Below, in pieces: positions 48,397 through 58,304 of a DNA stretch of 62,458 bases (positions are counted from its first letter, which is position 1; each line of letters begins with the position of its first letter). The DNA comes from Sinorhizobium sp. A49 (GTDB lineage: Bacteria > Pseudomonadota > Alphaproteobacteria > Rhizobiales > Rhizobiaceae): positions 1-62,458 of the forward strand of contig NZ_MUNW01000088.1 in assembly GCF_002002725.1 (NCBI RefSeq), given 5' to 3'. The translations under genes and the position numbers were made by a program. The notes under the pieces are model-generated. The model had not been told where the DNA came from. It worked only from the letters and a program-made list of their open reading frames with translations, and did not search any database.

Positions 48397-49563
48397 TCAG
48401 GCGACGTCGCGCTCGTCGTCATTCTCCAGCCTTCGCTGGAAGAGTGCCGCAATCAGATCGGACTGTGTGACGATGCCGACCAATCGGTTGTCGGCGTCGA
48501 CGATGGGCATGTGGTGCAACCCCATATCGGCCATCGGTGGAACGAGTTTGGCGATCATCGTTTCCGGCAGTGCCGACTGCACGCGCCGGGTCATGATCTC
48601 GGAAACGAGCCGCGGCGCTTTGGGTCCAAGCCCGATGACGTTGCCCAGCCGCTGCCTGAAGCCGGAATGCGGTGCCAGGATGGCGTGCTTGATCAAGTCG
48701 GTCTGGGTGATGATGCCGACGAGGCCATCCTTTTCCGTTACCACCGGCAAGGCCTTGATATCGTGTTCGAGCATGGTCTGCCAAGCTTTGCGCAGCGAGG
48801 TTTCCGGCGTTGCCGTCGCTACATCGCGAGACATGACATCGCCGCAGGTGATCTCGCCCGAGCGCCGATTGAAGGCGCGGATCTGCGCCTGGTGGATGAG
48901 CGCATCGAGTTCGCCCGGGCTGATGTCGACAACCTCACCATATTGCGCCAGCACCGCCTGCAAGTCGTCCGGGACGATGCCGAGACGGTGCGTCGGCAGG
49001 GGATCGTCGGTGCGGTGGGTGTTGCCGGCAGGCGCTAGGTGAGGGTAGCGCCGGCCCGTTGCGTTGTTGAACAAGAGGGCGACGACGAGGATGAGGGCGG
49101 AATTGATCGCCACCGGCGACAGTACGAACCAGTAGCCGGCCTCATGGATCGATGTGCCGCCAAGCACTGCTGTCAAGGCGACCGCGCCGCTCGGTGGGTG
49201 AAGACAGCCGAGCAGCAGCATGATCGCGATTGCAAGCCCGACGGCGACGGCCGCCGCAATCACCGGCTCTGGAATGAGAAGGGCAGAGGTAACTCCGATC
49301 ACGGACGCGACGATGTTGCCGCCGAGGATGGACCAGGGCTGCGCCAGCGGGCTGGACGGCGCGGCGAAAAGCAGGACGGCCGAAGCGCCCATGGGAGCTA
49401 TCAGCAGCGGCAGGTTGGCATCGGCGCCAAGTGCCAGCGTGCTGACGAGGCCGGTCAGCAGAATGCCGACAAGCGCGCCAAGCGAGGCGCGTAGCCGCTC
49501 CGCATGGCTGACCGGAACGAGCGATGGGATGAAACGCTTGAGATAAGCGCTGGCCTTCGACAT
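48397..49563 (-). CDS. HPP-family membrane protein with C-terminal CBS pair
   Basis: A 388-residue protein. The N-terminal half is an HPP transmembrane domain (about 20-175) with the signature LGCLHPPSGAVALTA and four to five helices. The C-terminal half is a pair of CBS domains (about 240-380; VMSRDVATATPETSLRKAW and IMTRRVQSALPETMIAKLVPP), which usually bind adenine nucleotides. HPP proteins include nitrite transporters, so regulated anion transport is possible; this is inference. The start MSKASAYLKRF at 49563 is chosen over upstream in-frame codons that lack recognisable sequence. Confidence 0.82.
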   Translation of the reverse strand: MSKASAYLKRFIPSLVPVSHAERLRASLGALVGILLTGLVSTLALGADANLPLLIAPMGASAVLLFAAPSSPLAQPWSILGGNIVASVIGVTSALLIPEPVIAAAVAVGLAIAIMLLLGCLHPPSGAVALTAVLGGTSIHEAGYWFVLSPVAINSALILVVALLFNNATGRRYPHLAPAGNTHRTDDPLPTHRLGIVPDDLQAVLAQYGEVVDISPGELDALIHQAQIRAFNRRSGEITCGDVMSRDVATATPETSLRKAWQTMLEHDIKALPVVTEKDGLVGIITQTDLIKHAILAPHSGFRQRLGNVIGLGPKAPRLVSEIMTRRVQSALPETMIAKLVPPMADMGLHHMPIVDADNRLVGIVTQSDLIAALFQRRLENDDERDVA

Positions 49564-49720
49564 GGAAACTCGCGAGCGACAGGATGACTGATTGCTCAGG
49601 CCAATAGCATATGGCGTTGAAATGGGCAGGGAATCTGCATCCAAAAATGCGCGACGGATTAAAATATATGCACGGCGCCTGCATCGGATGCATTGTGGGC
49701 GCAAGCCGCGCAGCCGTCGA

Positions 49721-51094
49721 TCAAGAAGCCATCATGCCGTCAGACCGGGCCGCCGAGAAGTCGATGGTAATCTTCGTCCCTTTGTCGGGTGCAGTCTCGA
49801 CTGCGATCGGGGCATTGTGCAACTCGCTGATACGCTGGACGATTTTCAACCCGAGACCAATCTGACCCGATCGTTTGATGTAGCCAAGATCCTCATGATG
49901 TTCGGGGAGGTCGACGAGCCCCCGACCATCATCCTCGATGCTGACCGTTGCGCCCGGGCCGCAGGCCAGCACGATACGAGTGCCCGGCGGATTATGCTTG
50001 ACCGCGTTCTCGATCAGGTTGCGCAGCATGTTTTCGACGAGCGCCGGGATGACCGTGACGGCGGGTGTTCCCTCGTCGATGAACTCGAGCGATTTGTCGT
50101 GATCGAAGACAAAGGGTGCGATCGCCTCCGCAAGGCCCGCACCGATCTGGGAGAGGTTCGCCGCCTGATAGGCCGAAGGATCGACGGCGTCGGCGCGGGC
50201 AAGCGAGGTCAATTGCTCGAGAATATGCGTGAGGGCATCGAGATCACGCTCGGCGTTTCGGGCGCGCGGGTCGTCGATGTGGCTGAGTTCCATCTTCGCG
50301 ATCGAAACGGGGGTGCGGATCTCGTGCGCGATGGAAGAGGAGAACAGCTTCTGCGACTGGATCAGATCGGCAACACGGGCCAGCATACGGTTGACGGCAG
50401 TGACCAGACGCGCAATCTCCTCCGGCATGCGGGTGAGCGGCAGGCGTGCACTGCTGTCGCGCGGATCCAGCCGATCCGCCGCCGCCGCTGCCATGGCCAC
50501 CGGTTTCAGTGCGCTGCGGATCGACCAGATCGTCGCGCCGATGACGAGGCAGAACATCAAGGTCATCGGCACGATCATCGAATCAAACATCTCGTGCAGC
50601 AGCGCGCTGTACATGAAGCCATTCGGATCCTTCAGGATGGCCAATTCGACCAGGACCGTCGCGCCCGCACGCTCGAACGTCTGCCCTCCGGCGACGCTGA
50701 ACGGCTTGCCGGGCTGAATTTCGCGCTTCCAGAAATTCGGCGCATCGATGCTGAGCGGCAAAAAATGCTCGGCACATTCCGTCGTGCAGTTTGAGTAGAG
50801 CAGAGCGCCAGACGCCGTTCGCACCCTCAGGAAGATCGAACCATCGCGGTCATGGCGGTCGAGGTAACGTTCACTCAGTTCGCGACCTGGCTCGAAACTC
50901 GCAATGCCGTTGCGGACACGGATGGCGCTCGAAAGCGTTTCCGTTTCCTGCTGCAGCATGAGGACGCTGAGCTTGTCGTCGTCGAACCAGTAGTCCGCAA
51001 AGACAACGCCGATCTGGATTGCCATGGCGAGCAGGGAAAAGGCGAGGATGCGACGGGAGACGATACCGATCAGCGACGGGTTCGGCTTCGTCAT
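49721..51094 (-). CDS. Sensor histidine kinase, PmrB-like by context
   Basis: A 457-residue membrane kinase: N-terminal helix (RRILAFSLLAMAIQIGVVFADYW), periplasmic sensor region (about 35-165), second helix (MIVPMTLMFCLVIGATIW), HAMP, H-box SSSIAHEIRTPVSIAKMELSH, and an ATPase domain with NLIENAVKHNPPGT and GLGLKIVQRI. It overlaps the response regulator by 4 nt. The pair is divergent from eptA, so the signal is probably envelope stress, metal or cationic peptide; this is inferred from position. Confidence 0.87.
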   Translation of the reverse strand: MTKPNPSLIGIVSRRILAFSLLAMAIQIGVVFADYWFDDDKLSVLMLQQETETLSSAIRVRNGIASFEPGRELSERYLDRHDRDGSIFLRVRTASGALLYSNCTTECAEHFLPLSIDAPNFWKREIQPGKPFSVAGGQTFERAGATVLVELAILKDPNGFMYSALLHEMFDSMIVPMTLMFCLVIGATIWSIRSALKPVAMAAAAADRLDPRDSSARLPLTRMPEEIARLVTAVNRMLARVADLIQSQKLFSSSIAHEIRTPVSIAKMELSHIDDPRARNAERDLDALTHILEQLTSLARADAVDPSAYQAANLSQIGAGLAEAIAPFVFDHDKSLEFIDEGTPAVTVIPALVENMLRNLIENAVKHNPPGTRIVLACGPGATVSIEDDGRGLVDLPEHHEDLGYIKRSGQIGLGLKIVQRISELHNAPIAVETAPDKGTKITIDFSAARSDGMMAS

Positions 51095-51765
51095 GAAGCG
51101 CGCCTGAGAAGATAACCAATTCCGCGGACGGTCTCGATCTGGATGCCGGTCTCGTAGGCTTGCAGCCGTTTGCGCACCCGAGAAACCGCGAGTTCAAGAG
51201 CGTTGGGGCTGACCTCCTGGCCATACTCCGAGAGGGCGGTTTCGAGCTTCCGTTTGGGCACGACGCGACCGACCTCGCGCATGAGGATCTCGATCAACGA
51301 ACGTTCGCGGGGCGGCAGCGGGACGACGACGCCGTCGCAGGTCAGGTCTGCGGTTGCAGGGTCGTAGCGCAGGGTGCCCGCCTCGAGCACCGGCTGCACG
51401 GCTTGCGGATTTCGCCGCAGCATGGCGCGGCACCGCGACAACAGCTCGCGATGGTGAAAGGGCTTGACCAGATAGTCGTCGGCGCCGGCATCCAGGCCGG
51501 CAATACGCTCGTCGACCGATCCCCGAGCGGTGATGATCAAGACGGGCAGGCCAGGATACTCCTGGCGAACGCGACGCAACAGCGCCAGTCCATCGCCATC
51601 CGGCAGGCCGAGATCCAGCAGGATCAGATCGTGCTCCTGAGCCGCGATGGCAGCTTCAGCGTCCGAAACACTCGAGACCGCGTCAAGCCGCCAGCCGGCG
51701 TCGCGCATGGTTTCGCCGACCAGCTCTACCAGTCGCGGACTGTCTTCAACCAGGAGCAGGCGCAT
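51091..51765 (-). CDS. OmpR/PhoB-family response regulator, PmrA-like by context
   Basis: A 224-residue regulator starting MRLLLVEDSPRLVELV, with the phospho-acceptor aspartate in LILLDLGLPDGDGL, a conserved ITARGSVDERIAGLDAGADDYLVKPFHHREL, and a C-terminal winged helix (VPLPPRERSLIEILMREVGRVVPKRKLETAL ... VSRVRKRL). The ORF runs upstream, but this start is the canonical receiver N-terminus. It is divergent from eptA across 277 bp that contain direct repeats suited to OmpR-type binding. Confidence 0.9.
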   Translation of the reverse strand: MRLLLVEDSPRLVELVGETMRDAGWRLDAVSSVSDAEAAIAAQEHDLILLDLGLPDGDGLALLRRVRQEYPGLPVLIITARGSVDERIAGLDAGADDYLVKPFHHRELLSRCRAMLRRNPQAVQPVLEAGTLRYDPATADLTCDGVVVPLPPRERSLIEILMREVGRVVPKRKLETALSEYGQEVSPNALELAVSRVRKRLQAYETGIQIETVRGIGYLLRRAS

Positions 51766-51877
51766 CGACTCGTCTCGGTGTGACCATTCTTGGCCCGACC
51801 ATATGGGCTTTCTCCACGGCTGCCAACTCCCTCGCCGGGGCCAACCAAAACGGGTGTTGAAGAGCCAATAGGCAATC

Positions 51878-51917
51878 TTGACGGGGTTTCGACAGCTTAC
51901 CGGGCGTATCTCGACAG
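51878..51917 (+). promoter_or_regulatory. Direct repeats, possible response-regulator site upstream of eptA
   Basis: TTGACGG (51878-51884), TCGACAG (51889-51895) and TCGACAG (51911-51917) are spaced by 11 and 22 bp, one and two helical turns. OmpR-family regulators bind such direct repeats. The site lies about 125-165 bp upstream of eptA. Confidence 0.4.
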
Positions 51918-52042
51918 GGCAGGAGGAGGCTGCAATCGAACCGGCGACCCCGCATGACGCGGCCTCCGCCACTAATGGATGCCCGCGACAGCGTTGGCCG
52001 CATGCCAAAAATCGGCCCGGCAGTCGCAGCAGGAGAAGACTG

Positions 52043-53770
52043 ATGGTCCCAAGAACCCGCCGGCCAGTGCTCGGCAGCATAACGCTCAGCGCAATCGTCA
52101 GCATCTATCTGCTCGCTATCACCAACAATTCCTTCTGGAAGCACGCGACGGTCTATTTCGATCACTCGCGGCTGTCGCTGCTGTCATTCGGGACGGCGCT
52201 CGCGCTTGCGACCTTCGCTGTTCTGACGCTGGCGTCGGTCAAATACATCATGAAACCGGTGCTGATCTTCCTCATCGTCGTCTCGTCGTCGGCGGCCTAT
52301 TTCGTCGATTACTTCGGTGTGATCATCGACAAGGACATGATCGGCAATGCGGCCGTCACCACCCAGGCGGAAGCGGGCCATCTTCTGACCGGTAGCCTGA
52401 TGCTGCACCTGTTGGTTTACGCGGTCATTCCTTCGATGTTCGTGCTTTGGGTGAAGGTTCGCCATCGCCGCTTCCTGCCGAAGGCGGCCATCAATCTCGC
52501 CGTCATAACCCCGTGCCTGCTCGTCAGTGGCGGGTTGATCTATTCGGATTTCGCCAGCGTTGCCTATGTCATCCGCGAGCACAAAGATCTGATGAAGCGC
52601 TTCAATCCGACCGGGCCGGTTTCCGCTGCCGTCAGATATGCCTCCTCGACCTACAAGGAGCGCAACCTCGTGGTTCAGCCGCTGGGCACCGACGCCCGGC
52701 AGGGCGCGCGCGTTGCTGCGGCAGGCAAGCCGGTCGTCGTGGTCGTCGTTGCAGGCGAAACCGCCAGGGCGATGAACTTCTCGCTGAACGGCTACGAGAG
52801 GGAGACCAATCCCGAACTCAAATCTCTCGGGGTCATCAATTATACGGACACCACAAGCTGCGGCACGGCAACGGCGATTTCGCTTCCCTGCATGTTCTCC
52901 GTCTATCCGCGCAACGAGTATACCGACTGGAAGGCCCGTTCGACCGAAAACCTCATGAACGTGCTGACCCGCGCTGGCGTTTCCGTGTCCTGGTGGGACA
53001 ACAACACTGGCAGTAAGGGCATCGCCGATCTCATCAACTTCGCCAGCATGACGAACCAGAAGAACAGTCCGCTCTGCAACAATGGCGAGTGCCTCGACGA
53101 AATCTTCCTTGGCGAACTCGACAAGAAGCTCGCTGCGACCAAGTCGAACAGCGTCATCGTGCTGCATCAGCTCGGCAGCCATGGTCCGTCTTACTATCTG
53201 CGCTATCCCGAGAAGTTCCGGCAGTTCAAACCGGATTGCCGCACGCCTGAACTGATGAAATGCTCAGTCGAGGAAATCACCAACGCCTACGACAATACCA
53301 TCCTCTACACCGATCATGTGCTCGCAAGCGTTGCCCGCCTGTTGGAAAAGCATCAAAACGACATCTCTGGCGCGATGATCTACATGTCCGATCACGGCGA
53401 ATCCCTCGGCGAGAACGGCATCTATCTGCACGGCGCGCCCTATGCGATCGCACCGCGCGAGCAGACGCAGGTGCCCTTCGTTACATGGTTTTCAAAGCCG
53501 TACCAGGCGGTAATGGGCGTCGATACGAGCTGCCTTGCCAAGGAGACGGATCAGCCGAAATCACATGACAACCTCTTCCACACCGTACTTGGCATGATGG
53601 ATGTGGAGACGAAGGTCTACAACCGCGATCTCGATGCGTTCGCCAACTGCACCCAGCAGGGGCCAGCCGGCAAACCGAGCGTGTCGACCTTCCAGGCTGC
53701 CGATACGGCGAAGGACCTGCCGGCACCGGTCGTCCCGGCAACGGTCATGCCGAGCGCCAAGGCGCTCTGA
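52043..53770 (+). CDS. eptA: Lipid A phosphoethanolamine transferase EptA
   Basis: Adds phosphoethanolamine to lipid A at the periplasmic face, lowering negative charge and sensitivity to cationic peptides. The 575-residue protein has four to five N-terminal helices (to about residue 165) and a sulfatase-fold domain: Glu239 in VVAGETARAMNFS, the catalytic Thr275 in TSCGTATAISLPCMFS and the metal-binding SDHGESLGENGIYLHGAPYAIAP. The start MVPRTRRPVL follows AGGAGAAG. The C-terminus has a 40-residue Ala/Pro-rich tail. It is divergent from a PmrAB-like system. Confidence 0.93.
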   Translation: MVPRTRRPVLGSITLSAIVSIYLLAITNNSFWKHATVYFDHSRLSLLSFGTALALATFAVLTLASVKYIMKPVLIFLIVVSSSAAYFVDYFGVIIDKDMIGNAAVTTQAEAGHLLTGSLMLHLLVYAVIPSMFVLWVKVRHRRFLPKAAINLAVITPCLLVSGGLIYSDFASVAYVIREHKDLMKRFNPTGPVSAAVRYASSTYKERNLVVQPLGTDARQGARVAAAGKPVVVVVVAGETARAMNFSLNGYERETNPELKSLGVINYTDTTSCGTATAISLPCMFSVYPRNEYTDWKARSTENLMNVLTRAGVSVSWWDNNTGSKGIADLINFASMTNQKNSPLCNNGECLDEIFLGELDKKLAATKSNSVIVLHQLGSHGPSYYLRYPEKFRQFKPDCRTPELMKCSVEEITNAYDNTILYTDHVLASVARLLEKHQNDISGAMIYMSDHGESLGENGIYLHGAPYAIAPREQTQVPFVTWFSKPYQAVMGVDTSCLAKETDQPKSHDNLFHTVLGMMDVETKVYNRDLDAFANCTQQGPAGKPSVSTFQAADTAKDLPAPVVPATVMPSAKAL

Positions 53771-54334
<564 letters not shown>

Positions 54335-54367
54335 CAATCACCATTTCCGTGCTCCAATTCGAACCGA

Positions 54368-54406
54368 AGACGACGCGCAATCCTTGACAGGCGCGTCGTC
54401 TGTTTT
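54368..54406 (+). terminator. Terminator after the small [11 protein letters not shown] protein gene
   Basis: AGACGACGCGC and GCGCGTCGTCT form an 11-bp stem around a 12-nt loop, followed by GTTTT. It lies 34 bp beyond the stop codon. Confidence 0.78.
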
Positions 54407-54531
54407 GCGTGCATTGCCATCGCCGGTATTGCCGTGTTTCCGCCATCCGTGCAGTCTATCGGCGTTCGCATGCTAACGTCGAACAGCCGTTGCGGCGTCA
54501 ACCCGTTCGTCGAACTCCGGAGGACTGGCGC

Positions 54532-55197
54532 ATGCGCGCGCAGCATCTGACCTTTGCAGTCGGCGATATCCATGGCTGCCGGGCCGAGCTGCAGGCGCTT
54601 CTGCTTCAGATTGAAGCTTATGCGCCTGAGGGCAGGGTGATCTTTCTCGGCGACATGATCGACCGTGGCCCAGATAGCCGTGGTGTCGTCGAATTGATCA
54701 TGGCAGGTCCGCAGAAGCAGGCCTGGACCTGGCTGGCGCTCAAGGGCAACCATGAGGAAATGCTGCTCGGTGCCCGTAGCGGCGAGAGCGATGTCGACTG
54801 GTGGCTGCTCAATGGTGGTCAGGAGACATTGGCATCCTACGACCACACCATCCCGGCAACGCACCTGAAATGGTTGATGCAGCTTCCTTCCATTATCGTC
54901 GAGCCGTTTCGCATCTTCGTGCATGCGGGCATCGACGAGACCATGCCGCTGGAGCGGCAGGGCGACGAAATCTTCCTCTGGATCAGGCGCCCGGATCATT
55001 ATTCGGGCGACTATTGGGGCAAACATCTTTGCCATGGCCACACGCCGAGCCGGCGAAATCCTTCCACGGTTGGCAACCGCACAAATGTGGATTCGGCTGC
55101 GGTGTTCGGCGGCAGTCTTTCCTGCGCCATCTTTGACGACGATATTCCGGGCGGGCCGATTGGCTTTCTCAGCACCGGCAGCGGTGACCGTTTGTAA
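54532..55197 (+). CDS. Metallophosphatase, serine/threonine phosphatase-like (PrpA/ApaH-type)
   Basis: A 221-residue calcineurin-like phosphoesterase with the metal motifs in order: GDIHG (11-15), GDMIDRG (40-46), GNHE (72-75), then VHAGID and HGHTPS. Such enzymes dephosphorylate proteins or hydrolyse diadenosine polyphosphates; which applies is not visible. GGAGG lies 8 nt ahead of the ATG. Downstream, about 130 bp separate it from a HAD phosphatase gene on the same strand. Confidence 0.85.
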   Translation: MRAQHLTFAVGDIHGCRAELQALLLQIEAYAPEGRVIFLGDMIDRGPDSRGVVELIMAGPQKQAWTWLALKGNHEEMLLGARSGESDVDWWLLNGGQETLASYDHTIPATHLKWLMQLPSIIVEPFRIFVHAGIDETMPLERQGDEIFLWIRRPDHYSGDYWGKHLCHGHTPSRRNPSTVGNRTNVDSAAVFGGSLSCAIFDDDIPGGPIGFLSTGSGDRL

Positions 55198-55324
55198 CTT
55201 GGCGTTGCGGAAGATGATCAGGGGGGTGCCGAATTGCGTTGTGTGCCTGCCCGGCAGGCTGTAGGTGTGCCGAAACGGTCGGGCTTGCTTTCCCGTCCAT
55301 CATCGCAGCTTCAGGGGATCACCG

Positions 55325-55996
55325 TTGGATACCGCGCCTTCATCTCTCTTCGCCAAGAATTTTGCTGCTCTCCTTTTCGATATGGATGGCACGCTGCTCA
55401 ACTCGATGGCCGTCGTCGAACGCGTCTGGGGTGCATGGGCCGTCCGCAACGGGCTCGATCCCGTGGAAATGATGAAGACGGTGCACGGCGTTCGTGCCGT
55501 GGATACGATCCGCACGCTTGAACTGCCGGGCGTTGATCCGGAGCATGAGGCGTACGAACTTGCGCTCGCTGAAATCGCCGACGTCGACGGCATCATCGAG
55601 ATCGAGGGCGCCATTGCCTTTCTCAATTCATTGCCGGCGGAGAAGTGGGCGATCGTCACATCGGCGCCGCTCGACCTCGCCGTTCGCCGCCTCGCGGCCG
55701 CAGGCATTCCGACGCCGAAGCTGATGATCACCGGCGAAGATGTTTCGGTCGGAAAACCCCATCCCGAAGGTTATCTTCTCGCCGCCGAGAAACTGGGCGT
55801 TCGCCCGGAAGACTGCATCGTTTTCGAAGACGCACCGGCCGGAATTCTTGCCGGCAGGGCAGCCGGCGCCGAGGTCATCGTCATCACCGGCGCGCATGAT
55901 GCCGCAGCCGACACGCCGCACATGACGCTCGCCCGCTATAACGATATCGAAGCGGGTATTGCCGACGACGGCATGCTGTCGCTGCGCCGCCGTTAA
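55325..55996 (+). CDS. HAD-superfamily sugar-phosphatase-like hydrolase
   Basis: A 223-residue haloacid dehalogenase hydrolase with motif I FDMDGTLLNS (nucleophile Asp19), motif II ITSAPLDL-like (SAPLDLAVRRLAAAG), motif III GKPHPEGYLLAAEKL and motif IV FEDAPAGILAGRAAG. Of the subgroup with YfbT-like sugar phosphatases; the substrate is probably a phosphosugar or glycolaldehyde-type phosphate, but is not visible. The likely start is a TTG with GGGG upstream, giving MDTAPSSLF. A strong terminator follows after about 60 bp. Confidence 0.82.
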   Translation: MDTAPSSLFAKNFAALLFDMDGTLLNSMAVVERVWGAWAVRNGLDPVEMMKTVHGVRAVDTIRTLELPGVDPEHEAYELALAEIADVDGIIEIEGAIAFLNSLPAEKWAIVTSAPLDLAVRRLAAAGIPTPKLMITGEDVSVGKPHPEGYLLAAEKLGVRPEDCIVFEDAPAGILAGRAAGAEVIVITGAHDAAADTPHMTLARYNDIEAGIADDGMLSLRRR

Positions 55997-56054
55997 GCGC
56001 CGGCATTGAGCGGCGCACCCAGGTAGGAGTGCTGTCTACGCCAAGAAGCTGATG

Positions 56055-56093
56055 AAAGCCGGAGAGCCTGGTCCAAGGCCTCCGGCTTTTTTT
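56055..56093 (+). terminator. Terminator downstream of the HAD phosphatase gene
   Basis: AAAGCCGGAG and CTCCGGCTTT form a 10-bp stem with a secondary inner pairing, followed by TTTT. The rest of 55997-56276 contains no convincing gene. Confidence 0.88.
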
Positions 56094-56276
56094 ATCTGTC
56101 GGCTCACGCCGTGCTCCAGCATTTTGGCAAGGCGGGGCCACTCACCAGTTCGCCGAGGAGACCCTTGGGATTCTCCCGTGACGACAGTTGATGACGAAGA
56201 GGACGTCGTGTTCGGCGTTGCCTTGGCCCGTCGGCGACCAAGCTGTTGAACGTCCACAACCGCTTCATGACGTCTG

Positions 56277-57011
56277 TCAGCTTTCGCTGGCGTAACGTTT
56301 CAGGATCTCGGAAATATCCGGCTCGGCCTTGTCAGGATTGAGTTCGGCGCGAAGCTCGACGGCGTCGAGATGCTCAAGCATGATCTTCTCGGCCGCGGCA
56401 ATATCCTTTGACCGCAAGGCGCGGATGATCTGAATATGTTCGTCCACCGCGCATTCGGGCGAGTGCAGACGAGCAAAGCGGGCGAGGATCAGGGAGCAGC
56501 GCGAGACCACTTCACGCACAAACCGTGTCAGCGCCTGGGAGCCTGTCAATTCCGCGAGCAGAATATGAAACTCGCCGGCAAGGCGGATGGATAGGGGGCC
56601 GTGATCCGAGAGTGCCGCCTGCTCCTCGCGCACATGCTGTTCGAGCCGCTTGAAGCCTGAGGTGCCGAGGTCTGCCACGAGGCGCCGGATGACCTCCGCC
56701 TCCAGCATGCGGCGCAGCGAGAAGATGTCGCGCGCTTCCTCCAGCGTCGGCTCGGCCACGCAGGCGCCCTTGTTGGCCCTGAGGTCGACGATGCCTTCGG
56801 CATTCAGGCGCACGAGCGCACCGCGCACGCTGGTGCGGCTGACCTTGAAATGATCGGCGATCGTGTCTTCGGAAAGTTTGGTGCCGGGCTTCAGTGCCTG
56901 CTCCAGGATTGCCTGGCGCAACAACCGATAGACGACCTCGCTGCGGCTTGATCTCTCAGACAAGGTTGCCTCCCCAAGCAAGCCGAATGCAGTCGGCAAA
57001 ACATGTCCCAT
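56277..57011 (-). CDS. GntR-family (FCD) transcriptional regulator
   Basis: A 244-residue FadR-subfamily regulator. The winged helix lies at about residues 15-80 (SEVVYRLLRQAILEQALKPGTKLSEDTIADHFKVSRTSVRGALVRLNAEGIV) and the FCD effector domain follows (SLRRMLEAEVIRRLV, LAGEFHILLAELTGSQALTRFV). The start at 57011 is preferred over an in-frame ATG at 57068, which would put the operator palindrome inside the gene. It is divergent from the amino-acid ABC genes, which it probably represses until an inducer binds. Confidence 0.86.
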   Translation of the reverse strand: MGHVLPTAFGLLGEATLSERSSRSEVVYRLLRQAILEQALKPGTKLSEDTIADHFKVSRTSVRGALVRLNAEGIVDLRANKGACVAEPTLEEARDIFSLRRMLEAEVIRRLVADLGTSGFKRLEQHVREEQAALSDHGPLSIRLAGEFHILLAELTGSQALTRFVREVVSRCSLILARFARLHSPECAVDEHIQIIRALRSKDIAAAEKIMLEHLDAVELRAELNPDKAEPDISEILKRYASES

Positions 57012-57044
57012 GACTTCGATAGCGCCGTCAGCCGTGCTCGTCAA

Positions 57045-57092
57045 TATTGTATACAATAATGTTGCCATTTGTATCCGACTATCGTATGCAAT
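57045..57092. promoter_or_regulatory. Pair of GntR-type operator palindromes between regulator and aapJ-like gene
   Basis: TATTGTATACAATA (57045-57058) is a perfect 14-bp palindrome of the FCD/GntR type. ATCGTATGCAAT (57081-57092) matches its 12-bp core ATTGTATACAAT at 10 of 12 positions. The centres are 35 bp apart. It lies between the two divergent starts. Confidence 0.65.
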
Positions 57093-57202
57093 TGATGGCG
57101 CCAGTCGAAGAGCCTTGGTGCCGGCCTATGCGGGAGGAGGCATGCGAAGAGGATCGCGTGACCCGCAGAGGTGGAGATTGTCGTAGTCATCGGGAGGGGA
57201 AA

Positions 57203-58231
57203 ATGAAGAAAAGAATTCTGCAACTCTGCGCCACCGCAGCCGGCATCGCGGTCGGCCTCACGGCGTTCACCGCCAGCGCCGCCACCACGCTTGAGACGGT
57301 CAAGGCGCGCGGCAAGCTGATCTGCGGCGTCTCGATGAGCACGCCCGGCTTTGCCACCGCAGACGCCAAGGGGCACATGCAGGGCTTCGACGTCGATGTC
57401 TGCCGCGCTGTGGCTTCTGCCGTTTTCGGTGATCCGGAGAAGGTCGATTTCGTCCTGACGAACATCAACACCCGCTTCCAGGCACTGCAATCAGGCGAAA
57501 TCGACATGCTGTCGCGCCAGACCACCCACACCTTTTCGCGCGAAGTCTCGCTCGGTCTCGATTTCGGCCCGACGGTGTTCTACGACGGCCAGGGGCTGAT
57601 GGTGCCGAAGTCGCTCGGCGTCAACAGCGCCAAGGAATTGACGGATGCGGCGATCTGCACGCTGCCTGGTACGACGACGGCCCAGAACCTCAGCGACTTC
57701 TTCCGCTCGATCGGCGGCAAGTTCGAACTGGTCGTGTTCGAAAGCCCGGATGAAAACCGCAACGCCTTCTTCTCCGGCCGTTGCGAGGCGATCTCTTCCG
57801 ACCGGTCCGACCTTGCGTCGATCCGCGCCGTCGCCAACAACCCGGACGACTATGTCGTTCTACCTGAAACGATCTCCAAGGAACCGCTCGCGCCGTCCGT
57901 GCGCCAGAACGATTCCAACTGGCGCGATATCGTTTCCTGGTCTGTCTGGATGCTGATGGCGGCGGAAGAGCGCGGCATAACCCAGGCCAATGTCGATGAA
58001 ATGGCCAAGAGCCAGGATCCGGAAATCCAGCGCATGCTCGGCGTCAGCGAAGAGCTCGGCAAGATGCTCAACCTCGACAACAAGTGGGGCTACAACATCG
58101 TCAAGGGCGTCGGCAACTACGGCGAAGTGTTCGAGCGCAATCTCGGCACCAAGACGGCGCTTGGTCTGACCCGCGGGCCGAACACCCGCTGGAGCGAGGG
58201 CGGTCTGCTCTACGCACCGCCGTTCCGTTGA
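57203..58231 (+). CDS. aapJ: General L-amino acid ABC transporter periplasmic binding protein, AapJ-like
   Basis: A 342-residue binding protein with a signal peptide (MKKRILQLCATAAGIAVGL... ending ASA before ATTLETV). Conserved AapJ/BztA features follow: VKARGKLICGVSMSTPGFATAD, GFDVDVCRAVASAVFGDPEKVDFV, INTRFQALQSGEIDMLSRQTTHTFSRE and NKWGYNIVKGVGNYGEVFERN. The start follows GGGAGGGGAAA. It is the first gene of the transporter, after a GntR-type operator region, and two permeases follow. Since an amidohydrolase ends the operon, the true substrate may be an unusual amino-acid-like compound. Confidence 0.88.
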   Translation: MKKRILQLCATAAGIAVGLTAFTASAATTLETVKARGKLICGVSMSTPGFATADAKGHMQGFDVDVCRAVASAVFGDPEKVDFVLTNINTRFQALQSGEIDMLSRQTTHTFSREVSLGLDFGPTVFYDGQGLMVPKSLGVNSAKELTDAAICTLPGTTTAQNLSDFFRSIGGKFELVVFESPDENRNAFFSGRCEAISSDRSDLASIRAVANNPDDYVVLPETISKEPLAPSVRQNDSNWRDIVSWSVWMLMAAEERGITQANVDEMAKSQDPEIQRMLGVSEELGKMLNLDNKWGYNIVKGVGNYGEVFERNLGTKTALGLTRGPNTRWSEGGLLYAPPFR

Positions 58232-58304
58232 TATTCGTCGGCCCGCGCTTCGGCGCGGGCCATTTTCGTCTTCGACGTTCCCCTTGCCCGGCAGACGTGT
58301 CGCC

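Noticed and set aside
56036-56257. 73-codon minus-strand frame between the HAD and GntR genes
   Set aside because: It overlaps the terminator hairpin, is low complexity (serine run) and has no convincing ribosome site.
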